This document shows positions 1-11,100 of a stretch of 64,000 bases of DNA, piece after piece. Below the pieces are notes generated by a model. It was not told where the DNA came from. It saw nothing but the letters and a program-made list of their open reading frames with translations, and did no database searches. This DNA comes from Heterodera schachtii (taxonomy: Eukaryota; Nematoda; Chromadorea; Rhabditida; Heteroderidae), in contig SIJG01000010.1 in assembly GCA_023374025.1 (NCBI GenBank), positions 1 to 64,000 of the forward strand, read 5' to 3'. Position numbers and translations under genes: made by a program. Numbering within the stretch: the stretch's first letter is position 1; every line of letters begins with the position of its first letter.

Positions 1-337
1 ATGGCCCACCAGCAATGTAATTCGAGAAAACTTTTCCGGGAGCAATATTCATGCGTGCTAGGTCGCCACCTCCACGGACGCCTTTAAAAATTATTCAAAT
101 TATAAAAAATTGTGAATCGTAACAAGCAGCAACACCTGCTCTAGGGTCAGTTGGACGAGTTCCAAATTTGGAAACATTTGTTTGGCTCCTCGACATTTCA
201 CCAACTGTAGGTGTAGGAGAGGGAGCAGTACCAACAACAGGTTGTCCGAAAAGGTCAGCGGGTGCACCAATCGGTAGTGCAGGTTCGTACGAAAAAGCCA
301 ACGTAAATGGCATTGACGGCTGCCCGTGAGATTGACC
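1..337 (-). CDS. 3' part of an unrecognised multi-exon gene (partial)
   Basis: Two exons can be read on the minus strand. The first (337-136) begins after a TTTTAG acceptor, is rich in Pro, Ser and Thr, and ends in phase 1 at a GT donor (135). A 54-bp intron (135-82, ending TTTAAAG) leads to a second exon (81 to the window edge) that continues in frame with a Gly-rich stretch (VRGGGDLARMN) and no stop. Codon quality and matching splice phases support real coding sequence. I recognise no domain; the low-complexity Pro/Ser/Thr segment looks like a linker. The start and stop both lie outside what can be seen (upstream exons to the right are not identified and the gene runs off the left edge). 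Confidence 0.45.
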
Positions 338-1072
338 CTAAAATAATTATAAGAAATTAATTAAAAAAATTATTTACCTATTTAATATCTGTTAAATTCC
401 TATTTTCCAATTCTTTGTATTTTTAGGTGTCTCTTTTGAGATTTTTACGCCTATAATAACCCTATTAATTAATAGAGACCGGATTTCATAGAATTGCCGA
501 ATGAGTGTAATAACATAAAAAAAATTTTTTAACATTGTTTGAGGGTCTAGGTCCTATTTTTTCATGTTGGTTTTTGTTTAAAAAATTTTTTAATTTAATA
601 TTTTCGGGTTTATTTTTGTGTTTAAATGATATTTTGTACAATTTTGAATAAAATAACGTCTCGCACTAAAAAAAACAAAATAAAAACACACTCCTTAAAC
701 AATAAATCCAGCATAAATTGAACAATTTTTAAATTCATCCCTAAAAATGTTTTTTTTTGGTTTAAACTTGTCATTTGCTAAGAAAAATTTCGAATGTCAA
801 ACGAAAAAAAAGGTGTGAATTTATTGTTTACTTAAAAAATATGCTTAAAACAAAACTTTTTTTTTTTGGTTTTTTGTGCTTATTTGCCATTTTCATTTTT
901 ATTTCATTCATAATTTAGCATTTTAGATACTTACTTAAATGCTTATTATCATTTGGTGTTGAAATTTGTTTGTTCTCCATTAATTATACAATGATGATAA
1001 TTTTTAAAATTTGAATTAGTGTATTTGAAAAAGTTGTGAAAATTTCCGTTTAAAAATTAATTATATATTATC
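338..1072. other. AT-rich non-coding stretch
   Basis: Homopolymer-rich A/T sequence with no open frame of useful length and no recognised repeat. Probably intron or intergenic sequence of the leftmost gene. Confidence 0.4.
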
Positions 1073-1688
1073 ATTAGGGTTCGAAGTTGTATGCACTAAA
1101 AAATGCCAAATATGCCCTAAAAACCTGAAAAATGCCCAAATATGCACCAAAATATGCCTTAAAAACTGCCATAAAAAAAAAGACTTAACTTTCAAAAAAA
1201 TGCCCAAAATTGTGTATAAATTAAGAATTGACTTTGAAAACACCAATACAAGGGCTAAGGAGCATTTTTATACAATTGCAAAAATTGGATTTCCAATTTT
1301 TTTAATTTTTATTATATGTAAAACAAATTATATTTTTATTTAAATAAATTTTTTTCCAAAATTTCTTACAAAAAGTTAAAAATTTTGCGATTTTTAAGGG
1401 TGTATTTTTTAAAAAACTTCCAAAAGTCGATCCTTAGGGGTGTATTTTTCGCTTTTTTTCACATTTTTCTTGTGAAAATTTCTAAAAAACGGCTAAAATG
1501 AGCTATAAAAATGCAAAAATGGCCAAATATGCATTTATTCTCAAAAACCCACAAAATATGCTTTTATATGCACTAAAAACCTTCACCAAATCAAAAAATT
1601 TTAACGTAGAAATGCTATTTTTGAGCCCTTTTCTTCATAGCATATGCGCAGAAAAAATATGCAAAATCATACAACTTCGAACCCTAAT
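1073..1688. mobile_element. MITE with 21-bp terminal inverted repeats
   Basis: A 21-bp sequence at 1073-1093 (starts ATTAGGGTTCGAAG) recurs as its exact reverse complement at 1668-1688. The flanks carry a direct TATC at 1069-1072 and 1689-1692, a plausible 4-bp target duplication. The interior is AT-rich with repeated ATATGC words, partly foldback, and no transposase. The open frame at 1498-1788 is interior noise running across the right end. Superfamily not assigned; a 4-bp duplication alone is not diagnostic. Confidence 0.6.
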
Positions 1689-2084
1689 TATCATGGTTAG
1701 GATTTTTCTGTCTAATCTATCTTGCAGATATTTGTTAAAAAAAAAAAAGAGAGGCACAAAAAGTGGTTTTTCCAAAATTTCGAATTAGACCGATAGTATC
1801 AGCAAAACTAATATCTTTCCAACAGTCACCTATTTTGGTTTGTGAAAAAATTTTAAAAACGACTCATATTTTACAGTGATGGAAAAAAGTCTCGACTCGA
1901 AGTGATAAAATTTGTAAAATTTAAAATTTTGCTTGTTTAAGTCGACTTATTATTTTTCTGTTTGTATAATTATTACCCTCAATATATGACTCGTCAAAAC
2001 AAGAAAATTTGTTTGACTTATTCATTCCCGAGATTGATTCACTTGAGACAGGAAAGTCAAAAATGGCTTGAAATTGGGAAAATT
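1689..2084. other. Non-coding stretch
   Basis: No coding frame, splice-linked exon or repeat relationship seen apart from flanking the elements on both sides. Confidence 0.3.
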
Positions 2085-2655
2085 TCAGAAAAAAATTCCT
2101 AAAGGGCTGGGAAAATTATTCTGAAATTTTTTGATTGGGCTACCAGAAAGAGCACAAAATTTTCTACCGAATTGCCTTTGAATGGTAGGGATACGACTTG
2201 TAGATAGAAAGTTATACTTGGGTTGAATTTGATGACGATAAAAAATCACTATTTTCTAACGTATTTCAAGGGAAAATGATCAAAATTGATCAGTTTTGAG
2301 TTTTCCAATTTTGAACCCAAGTATAACTTTTTATGTACAAGTCGTATCCCTACCATTTAAAGGCAATTCGGTAGAGAATTTTGTGCTCTTTCCAATGAGC
2401 CTATTCAAAAATTCCTGGAAAATTTTCCTAACCCCCTAGGAATTTTTTTCGGAAATTTCCCCGATTTTCAATGTATTTTTTTTGGTGTCTCGATAACCAT
2501 AAAGGAGTGATCTGATCAAATTGTTGTAAAAACCTTTTTTCATCAGTATCAAAAATTATATAAATAGGAATTTTTTCAGAATTTTGGGTAAACTATTAAA
2601 TAGTTTTTCAAGTTTGAGTCAAGACTTTTTTTCCGCCCCTTTTTTGAGCAAGGTC
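2085..2655. repeat. Foldback repeat, related copy split across 6.5-7.64 kb
   Basis: About 2085-2265 and 2285-2470 are imperfect inverted copies of each other: AATTGCCTTTGAATGG and GATACGACTTGTA on the left return inverted on the right. The right arm plus the following 180 bp (GGAGTGATCTGATCAA, then a TTTTTTGAGCAA stretch near 2640) matches 6520-6602 joined to 7389-7640. The second copy is therefore the same repeat interrupted by the element at 6603-7388. No protein is encoded. Confidence 0.55.
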
Positions 2656-2702
2656 TGATCAGGAGACTTATTCACGAGAAGATAAAGCGGAAAAAAACTT
2701 AC

Positions 2703-3367
2703 AATTTGGGGAATGGCCACAAAAGTTGTCGTACCAGTGCACGACATACGGTATTGTCCTGTTGCTACCGCACACCGTGCATTACGGTAGTCCGTCCGAA
2801 GGCGAAGGAGAGCACGTTGACGTTGTACCTCTTCATTCTTTCGTCTCTGCCTACGGCGGCGCTTCTCTTCACGGATTTTGTCCATCTCGACTTCGTGCAG
2901 AAGATCAGCCCGATCGCGTTTCGTACTCCGCCTTGTTTGATCCGCAGAGTCACAATTGTTGGAATTTTTTCCGTTGTTGTTGTTCATTTTTGAACCCGCA
3001 AGAAATACTTTTGGCACTTAACTTATAAATTAATGGAAGAAAGGTTACAGTAACCCATTTCTACATATTTTTTAATGTTGAAATTTTAAATATCTTAGGA
3101 AAACCTACACAAAATCGGGACCCTGTTGTCATGGAAAATCGATGTCACAGGGGTCGTAACAAGACGACGACCCCCGCGGGCATCGTGCAAACGTTGGAAA
3201 AAGCGGTAGAAAACATCCATTGGATGATGTTGTCTACCGTTTTCACCACCACCTTCTGATTTGGAATTTTGTGACATTGCAGCCAAAAATTTTTGGACGG
3301 ATGGTTCAGAGTTAGTCCTACGCATTATTTTTATTGGATATGTGAGCGGTGTAATTATAGCCGCCAA
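2703..3367 (-). CDS. Basic coiled protein, two exons visible (3' end not found)
   Basis: Exon 1 (3367-3109) starts at an ATG and ends at a strong donor (GTAGGT, phase 1). Intron 3108-3017 ends TTAAG. Exon 2 (3016-2703) continues in frame and ends at a near-consensus GTAAGT donor, so at least one further exon lies to the left, not identified. The product starts with a Ser/Gly/Asn-rich segment, then a poly-Asn patch, then a very basic helix (REEKRRRRQRRKNEE) of the kind seen in nuclear proteins. It resembles the basic region of bZIP factors, but the N-x7-R signature is not met, so I do not assign that family. GC content is higher than the surroundings. Confidence 0.5.
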
Positions 3368-3797
3368 AATATATACAGAAATCTGTTCACTGTTTCACCC
3401 TAAAAAATGCAGACAACCTTTCGAAGGCAGTCAAAGTGTGAGAGCAAGTTTTCGAGAGCCAAACACGGAACGAATGTAAAATTGTTGCGAAGATCAAAGC
3501 GGAGATTGTCTCCTATTGCATTTTGACAGTTAAGGCAATTAATAACCATAAATTTAAGTCGGCGGCCGCATTTTTGAGAAAAAAGCGGAGCGGCTAAACA
3601 ATTAATTATCTCCTTAATGTACCACGAATCGTAGTATTTTTAATCGTGCGCAAAAAAAATGTTTATCGTGTTGAATCAGATTATGTGTAAGATCCGCGTT
3701 GTTCTGTCTAGACATTTATAATACATCAAAAGTTATCCGACATAAGAATAAGGATATCCACTAAGTCATTCCGAATAAATATATAAAATACGAATCA
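3368..3797. promoter_or_regulatory. Intergenic region upstream of the minus-strand basic protein gene
   Basis: Lies 5' of the gene ending at 3367 on the minus strand and 5' of a possible plus-strand exon near 3.8 kb. No TATA box or known operator can be named with confidence; a GC-rich patch (GGCGGCCGC near 3563) stands out from AT-rich surroundings. The promoter role is inferred from position only. Confidence 0.25.
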
Positions 3798-4012
3798 TTG
3801 AGTAAAACACCAAGAATTAGTCAGTGGCACCAAAGGCACTACTCTGTCTATCTACATATTGCCAACAAATTGAAACATTTTGACCAACACGAGAGGACAG
3901 TCGTTTGTGCCGGGAAATTAACTCTGACAAATAAGATCACTCCGCCATCGTGTTGCCGAATTTCAAAAGCTGACCAAAGACGAAGGACAAGTAAGTGTAA
4001 GGAAAAACAAAA
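3798..4012 (+). CDS. Possible exon, unrecognised
   Basis: An open stretch with balanced base composition ends near 4000 at a strong GTAAGTG donor. The frame that reads HQRHYSVYLHIANK is open across the whole stretch; a different frame reads through the donor as KLTKDEGQ. Which frame, and whether it is coding, cannot be settled by eye. No matching downstream exon was found. Confidence 0.2.
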
Positions 4013-6903
4013 ATCCTTTAGACATTGTAAAAATGTTTGGACATTATAATACTGCCTCAAAGGTTAATAGGCTAATAAATATGAAAAAAAAGTTTTTAGA
4101 AAGATTTTTGGCGTTAAAGATAATTTTTTAATATTTTATATGAAGATACTGTAAAAAGTTTTTTTGGGTAAATTAATTTTTCTTTAATATGTTATATGTG
4201 TTCTAATTTACAAACGTCACGGAAATGTGTTAAAATAGATTTGACCGAAAAGGCAAATACGATAGATTTTACATTTTTTTAAAAACATATTTTGGACTAT
4301 TCTCAACTCTTTCGTTCTATCAAAAAAAAGAAACGCTTAAATTCCAACTTATTTAAAAAAAAAAGTTTGACCGTTCACACTATATATTTTTCGTTTTTTT
4401 TCTATGTTATCCTAAACTCTGACAAAAAAAAAAACTGTGAATTGGAACATAAATATTTGTCTCGTTAAACCTTTAGAGAAAAAAAAATTTTTTTTAATGA
4501 CTTTTTTTTTTAAATAGAGATATTTTTATTTGTTAAAGATAATTTTTATTTAATATTTTCTATTAAGAGACAATAAAATTGAGCAAATTCATTTTTATGA
4601 GATAAGATATTTTGCAAAAAAAAATTTTTTTTTTTTTGATTTTCAAAATAGTGGAAATAGTCTTAAAATTAGATTTGACCGAAAATAAATTTCTTAAAAG
4701 GCAAAGATGATTTATGTTTTGTTTTTCAACACATTTTGGATTATTGTTTCAACATCCTAGGTTCAAATCAAAAAAAAAAAACTTATTTCAAATGTTTGAC
4801 TGGGTTTTCGCTTTTTATGTTGAATATATGATTTGCCATAAATGAGACAATTAACTCATAAAAAAAAATCAAAAAACAAAAAATTTTAATGTCCACGAAA
4901 AAAAAGCATTAAAAATTCTTTTAAAATTTCTTGAACTACGATTTTACTGCCAAAACTATGAAAAAATAATGAGGTTTAGATGGAAATAAAATATTTGTCT
5001 CGTTAAACTTTTGAAAATTCTTGTCTGTTTATGATGAATCGAATAAGTGGATAAATAAATGTAATACGTTAGAATTAAACCTTTAATCCATAAATCAGAA
5101 TCGAAAAAAATCACAAATATACATATCGCAAACCAATATGCAATACTTTTAGGACAAAAATCAAGGATTTTTAAATTTCGGTTAGAAAAGTTCAATTTAT
5201 ATATATATCACTGACAAATAACTAGAATTTATCCAAAAATGATTAAATATACGATTTTCGTCATGTTTTTTTTTATGATTAAGGTTCGTAGTTCTTCAAA
5301 ATTTTGAGTTTTAAATCAATCATTTGAATTGGATTTTTCAAAAAAAAAAGCAAAAATCTTGGCTATGATTTGGCTGACAATTATTAAAACGAAACGGATA
5401 AAGAATGAGGCAAATTTGAAAATTCACACATTTATTGACACGTTTTTCCAAATTTGGAAACTTTTTTTTTTAGCAACTATTTTGGCAGTTTTTTTTTAGC
5501 AACTATTTAGGTACATATTTTTTTAGCACCTAAAAACCCGTTCACTGGTTATAATACTGTCTCAAAAGTTAATGATCTAATATAAAAAATTTTAGAAATA
5601 TTATTTTATGTTAAAGATATTTTTTATATTTTCTATTAAGATACAGAAAAAATTTTAGGTAAATTCGTTTTTTGACGAGTTATGGTGTTTTCATCCGAGA
5701 AATTTTACGTATTTTTTCTGATTAACAAAAGTAACGAAATAGCGTTAAAATTAATTAGATTTGACCGAAAAGGTAAAGATGATAGTTTATGTTTTGTTTT
5801 TTTTTCAACACATTTTGAACTATTGTTTCATCTCAGGGGTTCTTCAAAATTTCAGAAAACTACTACCTTATTTCAAAAGTTTGACCGATAACATTTTATA
5901 TTTGTTTTCGTTTTTTTTCTATGTTGAATATTTTGAATTGCATAAATGTGAAAAATAAAACATAAAAACAATCACAAAACAGTTGTTTTATTATCCTCCT
6001 AGAAATATCATTAATAACGCTCAACATTGATGGGTTTTACAATTTTCTTAAAATATGATTTTAATATCCTGATTCTTACAACAAAAAACAGTGAAATTGA
6101 GAATAAAAATTTGTCTCATTAAACCTTTTAAAACTCATTTGTTTTGATGAAAACGATGAATAAATGAATAAAAATAAATATTACATTAGAACTAAACCTT
6201 TAACTCGTAACAGATTGGGATCGAAAACTCCTCAAATAAACGTTACTATATGATTTCGACAGTGAACTATTTCGCTTCTTTTTTTTTCACTGTCTGAGCG
6301 TGATATTTCGACAACGTATGAATTCGACAATGATTGATTTCGACAGTACTGACAAATTTAAAAAAAAAAACAGGAGTATATGAAAAAAATGGGCCAATAT
6401 AAAATGATATGAGCACACCTAAAGATAAATCAAATGATCATTGTTTTAAAAATCATCTACGTGGCTTGTGAGTTCGATTTTGCTCTCCCTGTCACCATTC
6501 CTTTATATTTTACGATTATTTCAACCAGGTATAACTTTTTATGTACATGTCGTAGCCCGATCATTCAAGAAAATTCGGTAATAAATTTTCTGCTATTTAA
6601 AACAGGGCTTCGATCGAAAATTTTTCAAAATAAGAACACCAAGGCCAAAAATAAGATTTTAGGGTCAAAAATAAGAACATTTTACAAAATTTCTTTAAAC
6701 CAGTTATTTTTTCGGGTTTTCGATCAAAAATGTATTAAATTAATATTTTTCGTCTCCCATTATCGCTTTTTACAATTTTGGGAGGAAATTAGCAAGTCGT
6801 AAGTTTCAGTCATTCGTGATCACGAATGACTAAAACTTAAAAAAGCTAGATTTTTTAAATTTTTCCAAAAAAATCTTGGAAAATGGGCGAGGGGAGAGGG
6901 TCA

Positions 6904-6925
6904 GGCGGTGCCGATAGGCGCCGCC
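6904..6925. repeat. GC-rich GATA-loop hairpin, copy 1
   Basis: GGCGGTGCC - GATA - GGCGCCGCC: a 9-bp stem with one T-G wobble and a four-base loop, in otherwise AT-rich DNA. It is followed by a conserved tail with TTTGTTAACAGATTTT, as in the other copies. Confidence 0.6.
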
Positions 6926-7088
6926 GGAAATTTTTTTTTGTAATTTCGTTCTGATTTGTTAACAGATTTTCATCAAAAAAAGGCCAATTTTGCAATTAAG
7001 GCCATGCGAAGACTTAGTTGTTTCTCAAAACGTTTTTTGTGCGGCGCGCTCTTTCCAAAGAACTTGGTGTATGTGCGAGGGGAGAGGT

Positions 7089-7114
7089 CCGGCGGTGCCG
7101 ATAGGCACCGCCGG
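7089..7114. repeat. GC-rich GATA-loop hairpin, copy 2
   Basis: CCGGCGGTGCC - GATA - GGCACCGCCGG is a perfect 11-bp stem. Relative to copy 1 the right arm has A instead of G opposite the T, which restores Watson-Crick pairing. The TTTGTTAACAAATTTT tail is present. Confidence 0.6.
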
Positions 7115-7225
7115 GAAATTTTTTTTGAAAATTTAATGTAATTTGTTAACAAATTTTGTCCAAAAAATGACCATAATTTGCGATCTTGGGCCAATTTTTT
7201 TTTAGAAAAAGAGGATTTGTGGGAG

Positions 7226-7250
7226 CCGGCGGTGCCGATAGGCGCCGCCG
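7226..7250. repeat. GC-rich GATA-loop hairpin, copy 3
   Basis: CCGGCGGTGCC - GATA - GGCGCCGCCG; 10-bp stem with one wobble, 136-137 bp after copy 2, so copies 2 and 3 look like tandem units. Confidence 0.6.
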
Positions 7251-8362
7251 TGAAAAATTTTGAAATCTAAGTGACATTACACCATAAAATTACAAATTTT
7301 CTTAAGAATTTTTAGAAATAAGAACAAAATAAGAACAATAGCCCAAAATCAGAACCTTTCTTAGAAATAAGAACAAATCGAAGCCTTGATTTAAAATGAG
7401 CTTATCGAAAATTTTCTTTGAAAAATTTTCCTAGTTCCTAGATCTTTTTTCGAAATTTCCACTATTTTCAAAGTTTTATGGTCCCCCGATCACCACGAAG
7501 GAGTGATCTGATCAATTAGTGTAAAAGATTTTATTGCTCTGGATAAAAAATATAAACAAACGTGAATAATCCCATTTTTAAATGAGCTAAGTTGGTTTTT
7601 GAATCAAGACTTTTTTTTCAACCCTTTTTTTGAGCAAAGTTTATTAAACGAATTGTATAATATAATTTTATGTTGTAGGAAAGGCCTATGTATTAGGGTA
7701 AACAAATGTACATAGAGAATTTTTCAGTCGAAATTTAATATTTTACAATTTTAATCATCGTGACTCAAAATTCTTCAGTCAAGATTTTTCCACCACTGTA
7801 TCACTTCATTTTCGACACCATTTTTTCATATACTCCTGTTTTTTTTTTAATTTGTCAGTACTGTCGAAATCAATCATTCTCGAATTCATTCGTTGTCGAA
7901 ATATCACGCGTAGACAGTGAAAAAAAAAGCGAAATAGTTCACTGTCGAAATCAATCACTGTCGAAATCATCTGCTACGAAATAAACATATCGCAGATCAA
8001 TATGTAAATATTTTTTTTAATTCAACTAAAAGACTCAATTTTACATATCATTGACAAATAATAGAATTTATCAAAAATGAGCAAATTTAGCGGTTTTAGT
8101 CATCTTTTAAAAGTTTCTCTCACCAAGAACATCTGCAAAATAGCCAAAAATCTTAACCCTGATTATTTTCATTTTGAATTAAAATACGAAGTGTTCAAAA
8201 TTAATAATTTCCCTGGTAAATGATGTTTTTAAAATTTAACTTATCAGCATTTTTTTAATTGTAGATTTTCATAGGATTTATCTTAATGTTGATAAATTAT
8301 AGTTAGGTAAAATTTTGTATTAATTAATTTTATTTCCAAAATATATATATATATTATTTCGA

Positions 8363-9264
8363 ATGGAATTAATTCGTTGCGGTCAATTTTCAGTTTGCTG
8401 TTCGGCTAAAATTGCTGAAATGGATGAAAACAACTTTGTCATAACTGCTCAAATGGCACACAAATTTTCTGTGATTGATTTCGATCACAGTGGAAAAATA
8501 ACAGCAATAAAACTACAGAAATTTCTAAGAAATGGTACTTCACGGCTCTTTAATCTTGAGAGTTGTCGTTTGGTAATTGCACAGTTTGATGAACAACGAT
8601 GTGGATATATTGATATTACAAAATTTCCAGCACTATGGAATGTATAACATTTAATAATAATTTTATGTCAAATTAATTAATGAAACTTTATAGGAATATT
8701 TAAATATTATTTTTAGTTTTCTATTATTTAAATATTAATGTTCAACACTAGGAGCATAGTAAAATAAATATATAAATATAATGAATTGAAAAAAAAATTT
8801 TTTTTTTGTATATCTTAGAGAAACGCTAAAGAATATTTAAGAAGAACTTATATTTTAAACTTTTTTTTTTGAGTTAATTCGTTTTTGAAAAAATGACTGA
8901 TTGCATTTTAAGTATGTAAATGAATGGAAGTATGACTTCATGTGCTTCTCTCAAGGTTTGGGTTTTCTCAGCATGCGTCAGCTACAATATGCACTAACCC
9001 GATACGGTATTTTCTTTTTTAAAATTATTTAATTTTGTTTTTAGGATACAGTTTTACAACGCCTTTTTTCAACATTATGCTTCATCGTTTTGATAGGTCA
9101 AAAACTGGTAATAATTTTAATTTTTTTTTTTTTACAAATTTGAAAAAATATTCCTAAAGGTTGTATGTTTTTTGACGATTTCATTCAACTTGGGATCATG
9201 CTTCAACGTTTAACAATACCGTACCGTTATACTGACACTGACCGCGATGGGCGTGTTAATATTC
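8363..9264 (+). CDS. Penta-EF-hand calcium-binding protein, ALG-2/PDCD6-like
   Basis: Four exons join in frame: 8363-8641, 8913-9006, 9045-9107 and 9160-9264. EF1 is canonical (DFDHSGKI). EF2 (QFDEQRCGYID) is degenerate, as in the family. The EF2-EF3 linker reads WNYVNEW, parallel to WKYITDW in ALG-2. EF3 has lost its acidic ligands (CFSQGLGFLS) and is about two residues short. EF4 is partly conserved (FDRSKTG), followed by FDDFIQ and LQRLT as in ALG-2. EF5 has a clean loop start (TDTDRDGRVNI). Family members are Ca-dependent adaptors in membrane trafficking and repair. The last exon, after a possible GTAAAAAC donor at 9265, is not found, so the dimerising C-terminus is unresolved. ATG 8363 is the first in frame; ATG 8420 is an alternative start. 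Confidence 0.75.
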
Positions 9265-10133
9265 GTAAAAACATCTTTTTAGGCGTTAACTTTAATAAAA
9301 TAATAATTAGAGACCGCAAAAAAAAAGCACCAAAAACGCAAAAAAAAAAAAGGCACTATAATATACACAAAAATTGAAAAAAAAAGTATCGGAATGAATG
9401 AAATTTTGAAAAAAAAAAGTATAAGAAAAAACATTAAAACTTTTCAATTCTTAGGTGGTGTATTTACTGGAAATTTTTTTTTCATGTCATTTCTTAGGGG
9501 CTATTTACACAATTTTATTACATTTTTAATGTATCTTTTCGGAAAAAACGCCAAAAAAAAAGCATTAAAATACAAAAATGCCAAAAAAAAATCCCGAAAA
9601 GGGTAACAAAAAAAAAGCATAATAAAGCAGCATAGAAGCTTCAACAGTAATAAAAAGTATAATAAAGCAACATAGAAGCTTCAACAATGTGGAACATTTT
9701 TATGTTTAATATATCGAAACTAGTGCGCAGAAAAAATGTATATGCCTTAAAATGTGATCTCTAATAAAAATAATAAATAATGTAAGAAAAACGAATAACG
9801 CCTCATAGAATAATTCTCATTTAATAATAAAAATTTAAGATTTTGAGGAATTCCTCATAATGGTTTTTGCTGCAGATGTCTGAGAGATTTAAAACGAATA
9901 TCGCATATAATATATTTATTTTGAGCATTTCAAAAAATGATACTAAAATGAAACATTTGTTCTTCATTTTATTTGTATGTGTTATGATTTAAATTTTAAC
10001 AACAATGGTTGGATTGTAATCCTTTTTTTCCACAAATGATAAAAGAAAAATCTATAAAAGATGTATAATTATAAACAATAAAATTTTAATCTTGAAAAAT
10101 AAAAGATAAATACCAAAAGCTTTCTTTTTTCTT
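9265..10133. other. Non-coding stretch with a small tandem duplication
   Basis: A/T-rich sequence. At about 9612-9687 a unit of about 38 bp (AATAAAGCARCATAGAAGC, then TTCAACA) is duplicated in tandem. Short open frames at 9165-9606 beyond the EF-hand exon are Lys/Asn-rich and unconvincing, except that one could hide the missing last exon of that gene. Confidence 0.35.
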
Positions 10134-10399
10134 TTGTATACTCAAATATGCCCGCCTAGTTCGCTCTTTCGCTCTTTCTATCTATCTCTCTCTCTATATA
10201 TATCTGTTCACTCTCTAGCGAAATCAGTTCGTCTACGGAGTTCCATACTCTCCTTTTTTCTAACCAATTTCCTTTTATATTTCCCTCTCCTTCATTTGCC
10301 CGCCCGGTTCTCTCGCTCTCTCTCTCTCAATCTATATACCATATCTCTTTCGGTCTTTTCCTCTCTTTCTCTCCTCTCACTATTTCTCATTATTTGGTT

Positions 10400-11100
10400 T
10401 TTGCGTCGCATTCTTTCCGCCGACGACGCTTGTCCTCCGCAGTTGCATTTCGTCTATACGTTGTTGTCGCCCGAGGGAATGCCTTGTCAGCCGCCCTTCT
10501 TTCGCAGATGCTCGGCATTTTGGACGATAAAAGGCACAGAAATAGCCCGAGGCAGTGCGCAGCATACGTTTGGACGATTGGGAGGGCGACGAACGAATCG
10601 CACGCGACTTGCAACAGTTCGTCGAACAATGCGTCAGTGGCAGTCCGGCGGTTTGAGAATTGGCACAAATTTAGAATTATTGGAATTCTGCCCATTTCAA
10701 TTGGACGTTTGGATACATGTCCAATTCAGACGCCAACGTTTTTTGTCCAATCCAATGGCAAAAAGTTTGAGAATGGTTAGAGGAAAACTGATGAATATGT
10801 TTATCAAATTAACATCATTTTGCCAAATTTCGACCACTGTCCCTTGGTTCACATTCAGACATTCTCACATTTTAAATGAGTTTTCTTTGATCAACAAACT
10901 TCGTTCTGCTCATTCGTCGTTCTCTCAAGAAATTTTCTTCGAATTGGCCCACCATTTATTGAAGGCAAACCCTCACAAATATTTGGACGCCGAATTGGCC
11001 TCGCGGTTGGGAATGCCATTGGGGAGAGAGTACTTGGTGAAATGGTTGAAAAAAGGCCGGCGGCGATTCTCATATCTCCGTCTCTTGCTCTTTTTTCCTT
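10400..11100 (+). CDS. Uncharacterised ORF, possible divergent homeodomain-like C-terminus
   Basis: One frame stays open from 10134 to 11210. The first 270 bases are pyrimidine-rich low complexity, and the believable part starts near 10400 (ATG in frame at 10479). Codon use is gene-like and GC is raised. The segment at about 10905-11075 spaces hydrophobics like a homeodomain: F and L eight apart (SFSQEIFFEL), then LLK, ELASRLGM and VKW followed by GRRR. The helix-3 Asn is missing and the spacing is off by one. The other two plus frames are also open for parts of the region, so exon structure may differ. Family assignment is a weak guess. Confidence 0.3.

Larger units (their letters stand above)
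6603..7388. mobile_element. Non-autonomous hAT-like element nested in a larger element
   Basis: Termini CAGGGCTTCGAT (6603-6614) and the inverse of CAAGGCTTCGAT (7377-7388) are flanked by perfect 8-bp direct repeats ATTTAAAA (6595-6602, 7389-7396). A CAGGG end and an 8-bp duplication are hallmarks of hAT elements. The 786-bp interior has no transposase, but holds three copies of a GC-rich hairpin unit. The related repeat at 2.3-2.4 kb lacks the insertion and acts as the empty site. Confidence 0.65.
6242..7978. mobile_element. Transposon with long inverted repeats and 8-bp target duplication
   Basis: Direct repeats AAATAAAC at 6234-6241 and 7979-7986 flank inverted arms of about 150 bp. The arms contain several copies of TGATTTCGACAGTG, and the right arm has one copy more. 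The interior carries a copy of the 2.1-2.65 kb repeat, itself interrupted by the element at 6603-7388. No transposase is present. The 8-bp duplication is typical of hAT and some other DNA transposons. Related unsplit sequence near 5110-5130 supports the insertion. Confidence 0.6.
4060..8160. repeat. Old tandem duplication of a 0.5-1.1 kb non-coding unit
   Basis: The words AGATTTGACCGAAAA, CAACACATTTTG and (further on) CATTGACAAATAA / CACTGACAAATAA with ATAGAATTTATC recur in the same order at about 4230-4500, 4670-5280 and 5755-6240 plus 7979-8150. The last copy is split by the transposon at 6242-7978. Divergence is high and no protein is encoded, so these are ancient duplicates. They matter because the unsplit copy near 5090-5140 gives the approximate empty site for that insertion. 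Confidence 0.45.

Noticed and set aside
2750..2990. bZIP transcription factor in the basic protein gene
   Set aside because: Basic stretch resembles one, but the N-x7-R signature and a leucine zipper are not there.
8944..8972. A 16-nt mini-intron in the EF-hand exon (GTTTGGGTTTTCTCAG)
   Set aside because: Removing it breaks the frame that matches the family; it is far shorter than any accepted intron here.
10600..10800. Two tiny introns (24 and 16 nt) that would join LDDWEGDERIARDLQQ to other frames
   Set aside because: The frames look gene-like, but introns of this size are implausible; the region is left as an unresolved ORF.
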